Below, in pieces: positions 32,471 to 42,965 of a stretch of 64,000 bases of DNA. The stretch is taken from NCBI GenBank assembly GCA_963693305.1, contig OY855908.1:21501493-21565492 (forward strand). The letters are read 5' to 3'. The translations under genes were made by a program, and so were the position numbers. The DNA comes from Meandrina meandrites. Taxonomy: Eukaryota > Cnidaria > Anthozoa > Scleractinia > Meandrinidae. Within the stretch, counting starts at the first letter, position 1, and the number at the start of each line of letters is the position of its first letter. Under the pieces are notes generated by a model. It made no database searches, was not told where the DNA came from, and worked only from the letters and a program-made list of their open reading frames with translations.

Positions 32471-34966
32471 TCATGCTGGGAAACCGAACCTTGGGATAAA
32501 CTCATTGTAGATCTTCTCAGCAGCAGTGCGGGCCGTCTTGTTGCGCGTTGCATAGGCTTGGGCATATTTGGTAAAGTTATCAACAATCAGCAGTACATAT
32601 TCATATCCACCTTTGCTCTTGTCCAGATGCAGAAAATCAATGGAAACTACTTCAAAGGGTGCTGATGTCATCAGGTGCATCATAGGTGCTTTCGTGACTG
32701 TGTTTGGTTTCTTCTGTTTGATGCATCTGCAACGTTGTGTCACAAAATACTCTATGTCACGGTACATATGTGGCCAGTAGAAGCGGGACCTTGCAAGTTC
32801 TGCAACTCTCTCCACTCCAAGGTGTCCCATCTCTGTATGTAGTTCTTTAAGTACCACTGGGATGAAGTTGTGTGGCAGAACTAATTGTATCTTAGAGCTT
32901 GTTCTTCGTCGCAGGATACCATGTTCATCAACTTCCAGTTTCTTCCATTCTCTCATAAGGTTGGTAACTCCATGGGGTTCATTCTTCAGTTGGCCACCAC
33001 CCGGTTTGATCCCGTGTGTCTTGTAGTAAAGCACGCGGCATATAGCACTATCCGAGTGCTGTGCCTCCTTGATTTCACTAGGGCTGAAGGGTTTTAGATT
33101 CAGATCCTTTAATGTCGGTTCAGGAGTTGTCATGTCTGCGGCAATTGCCGTAACCCATGGGATTGTGCCTTTTGCCTGTTCCCTAACTGCTTCCACGGTT
33201 GCTTCAAGGACATCTTTGGGTACTTCCTCTGTACAATCGCTCATATACTTGTCTATGTCCAATGGGATTCTTGACAGAACATCCGCGTCAACATTAGTCT
33301 TGCCCGGTCGGTACTTGATTGTAAAGTTATAATCCGCTAACTCGGCCACCCACCGATGCCCCGTGGCATTCAACTTTGCTGATGACATCACATATGTTAA
33401 CGGGTTATTGTCAGTGAAAACAGTGAAGGATGGAGCATAGAATAAGTAATCCCTGAATTTGTCAGTAATTGCCCACTTTAGGGCCAAGAATTCTAACTTT
33501 CCTGAGTGCAAGTGGTAGTTCCGTTCCGCGGGTGTCAATGTCCTTGAGCCATAGCCAACAACTCTCAATTTCCCCCCTTGTTCTTGGTAGAGCACCGCCC
33601 CAAGTCCTTCGCTTGAGGCATCCGTGTGCAGTACAAATGGTCGTTCAAAGTCAGGGTAAGCCATTACACCTGGCTGCATAAGAAGTTCAATTAGGAAGTT
33701 TAATCGCTCTTGGTGTCTGTCATTCCACGGGATTTTGTGATTTGATGACAATTGTCCTTTCGATGTCGGCAACTTCCACTTGGGGTGCTCTTTCTGCCTT
33801 TTAGCTCTGCTGGGCTGGTCACTGCATTCTTTAACTGAAAGTAGGTCATAAAGGGGTTTGGCTAATCTGGAGAAGTCGCGAATATATTGGCGGTAATAGC
33901 TTATGAAACCCAGGAGTTTGCGCAATTCACCAACAGTTCTTGGTTTAGTTTCCTTAAGGGCTGCCACTGCTGCAACGTCTGCCGAGTCCATCGTGTAGCC
34001 GTCTGCTGAGACTATTCTGCCCAAGTAACGAACACGGGGCTTAAACAACTCACATTTCTTTGGCTTCAGCTTGATACCATACTCCTGCAAACGTTTAAGT
34101 ACCTTTCGCACATTGTCTACATGCTCAGAAAATGTTCTACTGTAGACCAGAACATCATCAAGATATGGAATACATATTTCATCGCGGAGACCTTCTAGGC
34201 ATTTCTCCATGTACCTCTGGTAAGCTGCCGGTGCATTTTTAAGGCCAAAAGGGATCCGGTTCCACTGGTATAAACCCCAGGGGGTGATGAACGCTGTTAG
34301 ATGTCGGTGTTCGTCTGCTACAAATCCTTGGTGATATGCCTTTCCTTGGTCTAACACTGAAAAGTAAGTGTTCCCACTGAGACTATTCAGGATGTCTTGG
34401 ATGCGAGGGATGGGCTGGCGGTCATCCTCAGTTTTGCTGTTTAACTGCCTATAGTCAACACATAGTCTCAGACTGCCGTCTTTTTTCCTCACACACACCA
34501 CTGGGGAAGAGTAGGGTGACTTTGAGTTGCTTATCCAACCACGATTGATCATATCCTGCAAGTGCGACTTTACCTCTTCGTACAAGGGCTTTGGAATTGA
34601 ATTGTATGTTTTTTGTACTGGGACGTCATCTCTCAGGTTGATTTCCAATTTCAAATGTTCGGCACATCCAATGTCACCATCATCTATAGCGAAGGCCCCG
34701 GATTCTTCCCTCAACATCTCCTTGACAATCACCTGTTGCTCACTTGACAAATGGCTCAAGTCAACTGGGGGAGTCCACTTTGCTTTACTCTGTTCGGGCT
34801 GACTTGGCTCCCACTCATAACTGGTTGCCTCACTCCAAGTTTCACCTTCCTCTTTCTCTTGTTTCTGTTCAGCTTCGACTGGCAGTGGCGTGACGGACTG
34901 CACTAACTGTATAGTGCCCAGTTCTGTCCGCCTACGTAAGGTCATCTCTCTTCGGTGTTGTTGCAT
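32471..34966 (-). CDS. Gypsy pol: reverse transcriptase, RNase H, integrase N-terminal part
   Basis: The frame has 831 codons. The RT begins around residue 118 ([20 protein letters not shown]) and carries YLDDVLVYS at about 265. RNase H has [16 protein letters not shown] at about 442 and TDNNPLTYV at about 518. The integrase zinc-binding HHCC lies at about 702-755 ([12 protein letters not shown]...CRCIKQKK), and the first catalytic Asp is in VSIDFLHLD. The start shown overlaps the protease ORF by 25 nt and lies in the -1 frame. The reading frame ends at a TGA inside the integrase core. Confidence 0.92.
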   Translation of the reverse strand: MQQHRREMTLRRRTELGTIQLVQSVTPLPVEAEQKQEKEEGETWSEATSYEWEPSQPEQSKAKWTPPVDLSHLSSEQQVIVKEMLREESGAFAIDDGDIGCAEHLKLEINLRDDVPVQKTYNSIPKPLYEEVKSHLQDMINRGWISNSKSPYSSPVVCVRKKDGSLRLCVDYRQLNSKTEDDRQPIPRIQDILNSLSGNTYFSVLDQGKAYHQGFVADEHRHLTAFITPWGLYQWNRIPFGLKNAPAAYQRYMEKCLEGLRDEICIPYLDDVLVYSRTFSEHVDNVRKVLKRLQEYGIKLKPKKCELFKPRVRYLGRIVSADGYTMDSADVAAVAALKETKPRTVGELRKLLGFISYYRQYIRDFSRLAKPLYDLLSVKECSDQPSRAKRQKEHPKWKLPTSKGQLSSNHKIPWNDRHQERLNFLIELLMQPGVMAYPDFERPFVLHTDASSEGLGAVLYQEQGGKLRVVGYGSRTLTPAERNYHLHSGKLEFLALKWAITDKFRDYLFYAPSFTVFTDNNPLTYVMSSAKLNATGHRWVAELADYNFTIKYRPGKTNVDADVLSRIPLDIDKYMSDCTEEVPKDVLEATVEAVREQAKGTIPWVTAIAADMTTPEPTLKDLNLKPFSPSEIKEAQHSDSAICRVLYYKTHGIKPGGGQLKNEPHGVTNLMREWKKLEVDEHGILRRRTSSKIQLVLPHNFIPVVLKELHTEMGHLGVERVAELARSRFYWPHMYRDIEYFVTQRCRCIKQKKPNTVTKAPMMHLMTSAPFEVVSIDFLHLDKSKGGYEYVLLIVDNFTKYAQAYATRNKTARTAAEKIYNEFIPRFGFPA

Positions 34967-35874
34967 ACTGGAACATACATTCGGCTCGAAGACCCCGGGG
35001 AGATTCGGTGGAGACAGCCCTTAACTTCTAGCCCCTCAGGCCACGCCCCTTCCTCTTTGGGCTCAAACACAACAGGCAAATCTTCTTCTAATAGTCCAAA
35101 GTGTACCTGACATTTGACTCTCACAGTCTCTCCTGGTGGGACACGTATGTCTTGTCTACCGACTCTGAGCATACCGGTGTCAGCTTCATCATCCATACTT
35201 TGGATAAAATTAACCAGCGCTCTTGCTTCGCCCTCCTTCACAGATGGGAACGAGTCATTCACTATTCGGGGCAATAGGCTGGTTGTGTCGGGGCTACTAC
35301 TCCTCTTAATGACATTAAAGCCGATGATGGGATACTCCTGATTATCTTCACTTCCTATTAGAATGGGTACTGTCAATGGCTCCGAGTACCCGTCCTCCCC
35401 AACCAACTGGAACTCTACCTCAATCCAGCCATCATATGCGATTTTTGTACCATTCACGGCCTGGAGATTTAATCCATCTTCCCCCAATAACTCGCTTATG
35501 TCTCTTACTGGCTCGTTTGGTAGGTTAATTTCTTTCCAATGTTTGGACACAACACAAACTTGAGCTCCGGTATCCCACAGGGCATCCACCTTTTCCCCTT
35601 GAATCAAGCAGGAAACCACACATTTTCTTCCCACTAATTTGGTGAGTTTGGAGCGTTGTCTTGGGGTTAGGTGGGAACTGAACGACGTTTTCAATGTTTC
35701 AACACTTGCCTTAGGTCCCCTTTCCCTCAGTTCAACTTCACTAATGGCTTGACATAGTTTCTTATGCTTCTCCCAATGTTCCCTTTGACAAACTTTTGAA
35801 CAATAGTGGCTAGTATGGCACTGTGAACACCGCAAGTATTGATGTGCCCAATCCTCTCTCTTTCCACAGTTCAT
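34942..35874 (-). CDS. Gypsy MYND zinc finger-aspartic protease ORF
   Basis: The frame has 310 codons from the first ATG. Residues 1-41 contain [20 protein letters not shown] and HKKLC, a MYND-type zinc finger. The first Cys of the motif lies just upstream of the ATG, in the same open frame, which argues that the natural product is made by frameshifting from gag. A retroviral-type aspartic protease follows ([13 protein letters not shown] at about residue 98, then an IIGFNVI flap-side motif). MYND fingers bind proline-rich partners in other proteins. Their role in a retrotransposon is unknown. Confidence 0.85.
   Translation of the reverse strand: MNCGKREDWAHQYLRCSQCHTSHYCSKVCQREHWEKHKKLCQAISEVELRERGPKASVETLKTSFSSHLTPRQRSKLTKLVGRKCVVSCLIQGEKVDALWDTGAQVCVVSKHWKEINLPNEPVRDISELLGEDGLNLQAVNGTKIAYDGWIEVEFQLVGEDGYSEPLTVPILIGSEDNQEYPIIGFNVIKRSSSPDTTSLLPRIVNDSFPSVKEGEARALVNFIQSMDDEADTGMLRVGRQDIRVPPGETVRVKCQVHFGLLEEDLPVVFEPKEEGAWPEGLEVKGCLHRISPGSSSRMYVPVCNNTEER
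34994..35000 (-). promoter_or_regulatory. Possible weak pro-pol -1 slippery heptamer CCCGGGG
   Basis: In the protease frame this reads C CCG GGG, which fits the X XXY YYZ pattern, and the pol frame is open from here. G-rich Y positions slip poorly in known cases, so re-initiation at the overlapping ATG remains possible. Confidence 0.3.
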
Positions 35875-37238
35875 GCATTGTTGGGACTGCTCATGAATCT
35901 GGGGGGCTGCTCCTTGTCCCGTGGGGGCAACCCTTGTCTGTTTCCCTGGGGGCTTGCTGAGTTATAGCCCCTTCGGCCTGACCTTAGGCATTGGTAACTG
36001 AAGTGGCCGACATCACCACAGTTGAAACAATGGTTGCAACGAAAACCCCTTCCTTGTCTTTCACAGTTCCAGCACCCTCTAGGGCGAGCCCTCCCTTGCT
36101 CTACAGGGTTGTACTGTGGGTGAGGGCTAGCGCGGCTTTGTTGTCCCATGCCCTCCCGGATAGCAGCCAATTCAGCTTTCAACTCTCTAACTTCAGTAAG
36201 AGGGTTAACTTTTGGTGGCTTTTCTGGGGTTTTACCTTCAACTGAGGCATGGCTGTCGTCATGGGTGGCCAATTGAGCTACAAGCTGTGTGGGGTTTCGG
36301 TTTGTGGGGTGGTCATGACGGGAACCAAGCTTCTGCATTCTCTCTGTTTCATTACTAACTGCTGCATTCAATTTCTCAAAAAGTTCTTCATCTCCCACTT
36401 GGGTGTTTTGCAGGCAGGGTTTTATCTCCATTTTAATGCTATCATTCCGTAACCCAGTTAATAATGAATGCAGAAACATGCACTGTACCAGCTTTGGGTC
36501 ATACTTCAAATCAGATCCTGCCTCTTGAGATGCAAACAGTACTTTCTGCTTTAGATCAAGGAGGCGAACAAGAAAGTCCTGAGGGGTCTCCCCAGCTTCC
36601 TGTACTGCCGAACTGAGCAGCTGATACATTTCCGTAGCCCCCCTTTCTTGGTAATGTGACCGGAGTATTTTACGTAATCTGGCAAGATCTAGATCGGGCT
36701 TACCTTCCAAGTAGCTCCTCAATCTAAGGCTTGGATTGATGGCTCGAATAACGGCCTCGATAATTTCTTCTTCTTTATAGCCCCGTTTCAATCCAGCGTT
36801 AATTTGGTGAGCAAGACTGGTAAAGCTCAAGCGATCTTTCTGACGTGAATCTCCAATCTGTCCCGATATTTTAAATTCCTTCCTGAACGGTGGAATCGCT
36901 GTGGTTTCTTTAGGCGTAACTGCGTTTGTGCTTGACTTGACAGCAGACTTCTGATCCACATGTTCGGTTTTCACACCACCCTCTTGTTCACTCTTCGCGT
37001 CTTTCGTTGCCGGTTTCTTTTCTTTAATTGTTTCTCTGAGATTCGTTAGTGCTTCAGTTCCGAGTTCTTCGGCGTCTAAATATTTCGTTAGGATTTGTAT
37101 TAACGCCAGACGTCCCGTATCCGTCTCTTTAACTTCGATATGTAGCCCCGCACAGATTTCTCGAAGACTCGCTTCGCTAAGCTGACAAATTGCTGTTCTC
37201 ACCTCTATCTGAATCTCTTCGACGACTTTTACAGACAT
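35871..37238 (-). CDS. Gypsy gag-like ORF with zinc knuckle
   Basis: The frame has 455 codons. The N-terminal third is charged and may hold a SAP-like start, and a capsid-like helical region follows (SYLEGKPDLDLARLRKILRS). Near the C terminus is a CCHC knuckle, CFNCGDVGHFSYQC, preceded by CWNCERQGRGFRC. It is the first ORF after the primer-binding site and forms the particle that packages element RNA. Its last four bases overlap the ATG of the protease ORF. Confidence 0.88.
   Translation of the reverse strand: MSVKVVEEIQIEVRTAICQLSEASLREICAGLHIEVKETDTGRLALIQILTKYLDAEELGTEALTNLRETIKEKKPATKDAKSEQEGGVKTEHVDQKSAVKSSTNAVTPKETTAIPPFRKEFKISGQIGDSRQKDRLSFTSLAHQINAGLKRGYKEEEIIEAVIRAINPSLRLRSYLEGKPDLDLARLRKILRSHYQERGATEMYQLLSSAVQEAGETPQDFLVRLLDLKQKVLFASQEAGSDLKYDPKLVQCMFLHSLLTGLRNDSIKMEIKPCLQNTQVGDEELFEKLNAAVSNETERMQKLGSRHDHPTNRNPTQLVAQLATHDDSHASVEGKTPEKPPKVNPLTEVRELKAELAAIREGMGQQSRASPHPQYNPVEQGRARPRGCWNCERQGRGFRCNHCFNCGDVGHFSYQCLRSGRRGYNSASPQGNRQGLPPRDKEQPPRFMSSPNNA
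35940..35946 (-). promoter_or_regulatory. Gag-pro -1 ribosomal frameshift heptamer GGGAAAC
   Basis: On the minus strand the heptamer lies as G GGA AAC in the gag frame, the canonical X XXY YYZ arrangement. The -1 frame is open from here through the gag stop and into the MYND-protease ORF. A downstream structure was not modelled. Confidence 0.7.
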
Positions 37239-37254
37239 TTCGATGGTTTCTTTG

Positions 37255-37271
37255 TCACGTCGGGGTCACCA
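37255..37271 (-). promoter_or_regulatory. Gypsy primer-binding site
   Basis: TGGTGACCCCGACGTGA stands two bases inside the 5' LTR on the minus strand. TGG at the start fits pairing with a tRNA CCA end. I do not assign the tRNA. Confidence 0.75.
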
Positions 37272-37273
37272 AA

Positions 37274-37443
37274 TGTTACACTCTACTCAATCTCGCACAG
37301 GAACTACTACAAAACTACAATGACAACACGTCTTCTCATCGATCCTTGCTTCGTTTTTATGTTCGCCCACGTGTGGGATTTTCCGATCCCATAATAATAT
37401 GTAACATGGGGCTGGGCCCAGTCCCTCACGTTCTACTTGTAAG
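37274..37443 (-). repeat. Gypsy 5' LTR
   Basis: It matches the 30767-30937 copy except for the outer terminal base or two next to ATAAG. It should hold the element's promoter. Confidence 0.9.
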
Positions 37444-37448
37444 ATAAG

Positions 37449-38824
37449 CCTGTGGTATCATTTGTATTGATTTCTCTGATGAAAGAATTCTGGCTGGGCC
37501 TATATTAGAAAATGACCAGCTCATCGAGTACTATCACTGTGCCAAAGTTGGTGCTTCTAACTTAAAAGACAAGTAGTAATCAGCGATTAGGGGAGTGCAT
37601 TCGACTAAGATGGATAGTCAGGTAGTAGCAAAAGAGCAAGATTGTCGGCAAACTATGCCATTTGATATGCCTCAAATGGAGCAATGAGGATGAGTGAGAG
37701 AGGAATTTCATCACACAATGTTTTGGAGGAAAGATTGCATGACGAGCCAAAAGAACATCTGTCTGCAAAATAAACTGCAATTTGTCGCATCAAGAAATGG
37801 GTTGTGTTGTTTTCAAAGGGGTTTAGTAAACTGTGAAAAAATTGTGACACTGTAGCAGTTCTTGATATGTTAAAGCAGAATTTTTCTTTGCTTGCAAGCT
37901 ATGTTATCGTAAATTCAGTGTTACAGAATAAGCCGTTCAAATGATTTAATATTGGACCAGACGCAAACATGATCTGTCATCATAGCAGTGATTGTTTGCC
38001 AAAGGTAAAAAAGAACCTCAAATAATGAATGGAACGGCAAATTCTCATTGATGTCAGAATATTGTAAAACAAAGTGAATAGAAGTCACTCCTAGCACTTC
38101 ATGTGACATTCACAAAGTAGAAACGCACAACGTCATAAATGAATGGGCAATTTGCATTCATTTATTTTACACTAAAATTCACATGGAATAGAAATGAATT
38201 ATCATGTACACGACAAATAATTATTTATTTCACTTTAGTTGTTATCTTTCGACACTAAACAACTTCTTAAACTCCACACACTTCTACAAATACTTTCACT
38301 TCCATTTGAAAATAGATTGAGGCACAGCACATCAACTTTTCAATAATCATTTCCTCATCAAAATGCCTAAAAATTCTGTGAATAACTATACAATACAAAT
38401 TCAGAAGCGATAAAACAATTTTGATCCTTATTCTACTCACTGGTTTTACATGAAATGCTAACAACTTGTAATTTTAGCTAATTTTAGGAATCATTTTGCA
38501 TGTAAACACGCTGGTTTACCTCGCCTATAAAACAATGAATCGACTTACTCAATTTCCACTCCTTTTATGACATTCGGTGACTGATTAAAACTCTTCTTCC
38601 TTGGATGAAAACCTTCCAAACAGCAGCGATATCATACCATAACAGAGGACAATTTTGTCGAGAGAAATCACTCCAAACAGCGAAACAGAAGCAAATGGCA
38701 TGGAGATGATGTCATTTGCCCCAAAATTTTCTGCGGGGGGGGGGGGGGGGGCAAAATGACAACCATACATAGATTGTCCAAAAAACTCAACTGTTTACGA
38801 TTACAGAGAGTTCTCCTTCGTCGA
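37449..38824. other. Intron sequence, no gene recognised; G-run at 38737-38754
   Basis: A ~100-bp stretch at 37465-37565 recurs at 39216-39320. An uninterrupted run of about 18 G lies near 38737. No coding signature. Confidence 0.5.
37465..37565 (+). repeat. ~100-bp direct repeat, copy 1
   Basis: It shares GATGAAAGAATTCTGGCTGGGCC-like sequence, GCTCATCGAG and AAGTTGGTGCTT with 39216-39320 in the same orientation. Confidence 0.65.
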
Positions 38825-38829
38825 ATGCA

Positions 38830-39155
38830 ATCCGGTTATAAGCCCCCCCGCTTATAAGCTCCCCCAGTTATAGGCCCATCTACCTGGAAACAATAAAATA
38901 CATCTGGTTATAAGCCCCCCAGATATAAGCCCCCCTCTTCTGGATGGCAGTACTGAACAGGGCTAAATGTTGCTTTATTGTGACTTTTTTACTTAAAAAC
39001 GTATTTTGACCAACACTGCCGTGGCTCATTTCGAAATGTGTTTTTTTATTCTGCTTATAAGCTTCCCCGGATATAAGCCGCTCCGCTTATAAGCCCACCC
39101 AAAACCCATTACGAAGTTGTATAAGCCCAGCGCTTATAACCGGAATTTTACGGTA
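38830..39155. mobile_element. Short element with GGTTATAAGCCCCCC repeats
   Basis: The left end CCGGTTATAAGCCCCCC and right end GCGCTTATAACCGGAATTTTA are inverted copies. In between, (C)TTATAAGC(C) recurs in several copies in both orientations. This looks like a MITE with a palindromic subterminal motif. No target duplication was settled. Confidence 0.65.
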
Positions 39156-39215
39156 TTCGCCATAAAGCTTGAATGCTACCCACCCCCTCCACCTGAGTCT
39201 AAAAGATACCCCCCT

Positions 39216-39320
39216 CCCCTGAAAGAACTCCAGATGGGCCTATATCAGAAATAATCAGCTCATCGAGAACTATATTTGGGCCAAGTTTGGTGCTTTTAAA
39301 AAAAAATCGCACAATTCACC
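39216..39320 (+). repeat. ~100-bp direct repeat, copy 2
   Basis: The partner of 37465-37565, about 80% alike by eye. Confidence 0.65.
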
Positions 39321-39345
39321 CAAATTTATGCACCATATTGCCAGA

Positions 39346-42300
39346 CTAAGACCTGTGAAGCGAGCCAGGAGCCCAAGAACCAGTGACACTGGAACAGAGC
39401 ACCATAACCCAGAGCACCTGAGGCATCCGATGAAACTTCAAAGTCTGGCAGGGGGGCCCATTGCAGGTACTGAAGAAAGCTGCAACCATTCCAAGAACGA
39501 AAGAGTTCTTGCCACCAGGTAAGGTCAAGAAAGAACTCCTGGTCGAGACAAATTGGATGATTGTCGCGACAGAAGGCACACAGTAGATTAATGATCTGGC
39601 GTAAAAAGGAGCAACCTGCTGAAGGTGACCAATTAGTGACTCAATGTCCTTTCGTTTACAGGAATACATGAGGGACCACTCTTCTAATAGAGAAGTTGTT
39701 CTGTCAAACTTGTCTTTTGGTAGATGAGCTTAAAAGGGTAACAAATCTAGTTCAATCCCAAGGTCTAATTTGTCTGGGTGTAGCGGAATGCCAAGCTTAG
39801 AAAAGCAGTCAATGGAGTTGTCCAGATCAGGACAGGAGAGCCAGGTGGTCCAAGTTGTTGAGATAATGCATCAGAGAAGTAACATTGTAATTCTGTTTGT
39901 CAATCCATTCAACAAGGTCTGCAAAACAAGTGAAGATGTAAGGAGTGGACCTGATGCCAAAAGGAAGGACCATGTCCACATAGAAGGCTCCCTGCCATTT
40001 CATGCCCAGTAATGGATGATCCTCTGGATGGACTGGCAAAATGAGAGAAGCATTTTAAACATTGAATTTTGCCATCAGGGTGCCCCAACCAAAATGCATG
40101 ACTCCTGCAATAATATCGTTCACCTTCATGTACTGTAGGGACTAATCCTCCCTAGCAATCCCATCATTGACGCTATGACCAGTTGGGCTGGACAATTCCA
40201 GGATAAGGTGCAATTTTCCTGGCTGATTCCGTTTGGGGATAGCACCAAAACAACACACCTGGAGATTGTGGAAAGGAGGCTGGAGAAAAGGGCCTGCCAC
40301 CCGGCCCGATTGCACTTCAGTACGCAGGCATTCATTGATGACCTGGGGGTTTGCTGAAGCCATGCTTCCCAACACTGAAAGCCGCGCGCAGACCCTGGAT
40401 GGGATAGGCAGCCTTGTCTACTGCACTTTATCCACAACAAATCGGTGTGAGCTGTGAAACTGGTTTTAAGGGGGCGTGCTGCCGGGAGGACCAACAGGAG
40501 ATGAAACAAAACTATGTACAGAAGGATTGGCTGGGCCCTAAGGGTCAGTGGTAGCCGTGCCCCCCCCCCCCCCCCTTTTGACATGGAGGGGGAGTGGAAC
40601 GGGGTGGTGGGGGCAGCGGAGAGTGGATAGTCCCCATTGCACGATTCACATGAGAACGCCCAAAGGGCCAGCGACAATACCTGGCATTCCAAGAGTGGCA
40701 GCATTGGTTAGAGTTTGGGGAACCTGGTGAAGTGGGTACTGCAGTAGATAATGAAGCTGGTGATGGTGCAGGGCCTGGTGAAGATGAGGGGGTGGAGTGA
40801 GGTCTCGCTGGAAATTAAAGAGATCAGCATTCTTACAAGACCAATCAGTGGATCCCATGGCCGCGGTTTTTCCTGAATGCGGTCATAGTTAAGCCAGGAC
40901 TTGTCATGGAAACAGTTTTCTATCTGGATAATTAACAACTTGTACTACGTGCAGGGCCTGTGCAGCAAGATTTTGACTGTGGGGGCTTAAACGTGAGCCA
41001 GCTTCTTTTTTTTTTTGGAGGGGGGGGGGGGGGGGGTCCAGTGGCATGCTACCCTTGGAAATTTTGGGTTTTAGTTACTCTCAGATACCGGAAGGTGGGT
41101 CTAAAATTAACAAATAGGGTATAGATACAAACATTCAGCGTTTAAAGCACAATGTTTTTACAACTTGAAACAGCAAGAGACCGCAAACAATCATGCTGCT
41201 AACCTAAGATCTACAAGAGATTATTGCAATTTATTTGCGCTGGCCTTCGAGCTGGCATTATTTAGATTTGTTACACCGCACCGATGAGTCCCAAAAAGGA
41301 CGAAACAGCTGTCCCTGCTTTATCGGTTCTGGTCATGTTGGTGTCTTGCAAAGTTACTTTTACACGTAGTATCAGCCTTGCTATATTATTATACGTAGAC
41401 TCAACATTTAGAACCAGACCTATAGATTCACTATCAAATCCTGCTTGAAACAATATAATTTACTCAAAATCAGTACTACTGCCATTAGCCTTTACAAACC
41501 AGGAATCCGCCGATTTCTGCTACACTTCAGCTTAATGGTATGTATCAATCGATGGAAATTAACGACTAAAATTTTAGTGTAAATTAGATTCTTTAAAGAC
41601 GCCGAAATTTCTCTTTCTGTTATTGCTACGATCTGCAAATTCGTTAGCGATGTCAAAAAGTCATTCTTCATGACTGTTTATCATTGTCAGGTTGCTAAAT
41701 TTCTCTTGCGTCATTGTTAAGAAACATTTTCAGTCTTGAGGCGGTGGAAACTGAATGATTGTTCACCAGGATTTATCAATATGGAACTAAATCAAAAACA
41801 GAGTTTATCACTAGCTTCTGGAAAGGCGTTCAAATGGAAGGCTTTTAGTAATTGTTCGTTTAATAATAATTATTTTTTGCGTCTCTTTCTTCCTTCACTT
41901 GTTTATTTACTTAAGTTCTTGCTATTTTTTCCCTTTACTGTGAAAAAGTGGGGGGGCTAAAGCCCCCCCAGCCCCTCCCTCTGCGCGGGCCCTGACGCGA
42001 GGTCTTTCCAACGAGAAGGATATGAATGGCAGGGTAACAGGCAGAAAATTGAGAAGGCTTCTACCCAGGTAATGATGTAATTCCGAAGACCCGCTTCTTG
42101 GTACTTGAGACTAATAGCCGTCCTTCCAAGAAAGCTTAGGGTTCTGTCTCTTGGGCCACAATGTTGTTTGACAGAAGGTCAGCCAGTTCAATGAACTGTC
42201 CTCCCATCATTTTTGCCACCAGCTTGTAGGGAACAGGGGTTACCCTTGACATATCACAAACACCTTTTCGAGAGTTGGTGGCATGGACAAAAACGCTTGA

Positions 42301-42965
42301 GGCCCTACTAGAAGAGCCCTTGACCAGTAATGGCAGGTTTGTGGCAGATGGAAGGGAAGAGACCACAGAAGGGGAACCCAAGGACCTGATGATGTGGAAG
42401 AATGGTAAGGATTGGTGGAAGGCAAGAAGGCAGAAGCCTTGGATCTATTTTCCACAACATGCCCTTGAAGGGAAGATAGCAGAGCGGGTAATAAGTCTGC
42501 AATAGCCCTTGAAATTGCCTGGGAAAGAGTCTTGTTGTCCAGCGAAGTGGTAGTTTGGGATGAAGGCAAAGTGGTGATGGTCAAGGTAGAACTCAAAGTT
42601 GACGAGCTGGATGGCGTAGTAGTAGGCGGGGTGAACGTGGACCTGCTGTTGTTTGTTGTATGCATAATACACATAACAGAAAAGATTAAGGGTAGAACGC
42701 TGCTAGAAATGTGTAAAAGTTGCGGACTCCACAAAAAGGACTGCTTGAGAAGACACCAACTCATTGAAAACGAAGAAAGAGGCGATGCTAGATGCTAGAA
42801 GAGATGACCGCTTCGATGACTGCTTAGAACACAAACACAAACAGACTACAAAAACGAAGCTGTAACGAACCACGTGAGCGTGCATTTGAACAGGTGACCA
42901 CTGGCCAAAAGCACACACTAGCTTGTGGCGGTCAACTTTGTTAAATGTCATTTAACTAACTCTAA
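39346..42965 (-). mobile_element. DIRS retrotransposon remnant 3 (gag and reverse transcriptase)
   Basis: On the minus strand a gag-like part comes first, with Thr/Ser-rich sequence at 42650-42540, PYKLVAKMMGGQFIELADLL near 42240-42150, and TDWSCKNADLFNF at about 40840. The reverse transcriptase follows: LSPNGISQENCTL near 40230, VHPEDHPLLGMKWQGAFYVD (40030-39970) with LPFGIRSTPYIF, a decayed catalytic YLNNLDH, and ESLIGHLQQVAPF at 39640. Several frameshifts and the changed catalytic motif disable it. A hAT-like element (40952-41994) interrupts gag. The 42690-42965 part matches the repeat region near 24470-24720. Confidence 0.78.
40952..41994. mobile_element. hAT-like non-autonomous element inside DIRS remnant 3
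   Basis: The ends CAGGGCCTGTGCAG at 40952 and CTGCGCGGGCCCTG ending at 41994 are inverted copies with two mismatches and carry the CAGGG start typical of hAT elements. The flanks ACGTG (40947-40951) and ACGCG (41995-41999) could be a 5-bp duplication with one change. A G-run lies near 41018-41035. A 74-codon frame at 41736-41960 shows no domain. Confidence 0.65.

Larger units (their letters stand above)
30767..37443 (-). mobile_element. Ty3/Gypsy LTR retrotransposon, young, same strand as ATIC
   Basis: Two ~170-bp LTRs (30767-30937 and 37274-37443) read the same at every position I compared except the outermost base or two, and are flanked by the duplication ATAAG (30762-30766, 37444-37448). 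On the minus strand the order is LTR, primer-binding site, gag, MYND-protease, RT-RNase H-integrase, a purine-rich tract, LTR. Three frames are linked by two -1 steps. One in-frame stop interrupts the integrase. The near identity of the LTRs implies a recent insertion. Confidence 0.93.

Noticed and set aside
38737..41035. Long G and C runs (about 38737, 40561, 41018) as G-quadruplex regulators
   Set aside because: They are single homopolymer runs without spaced tracts and may partly be sequencing or assembly length errors.
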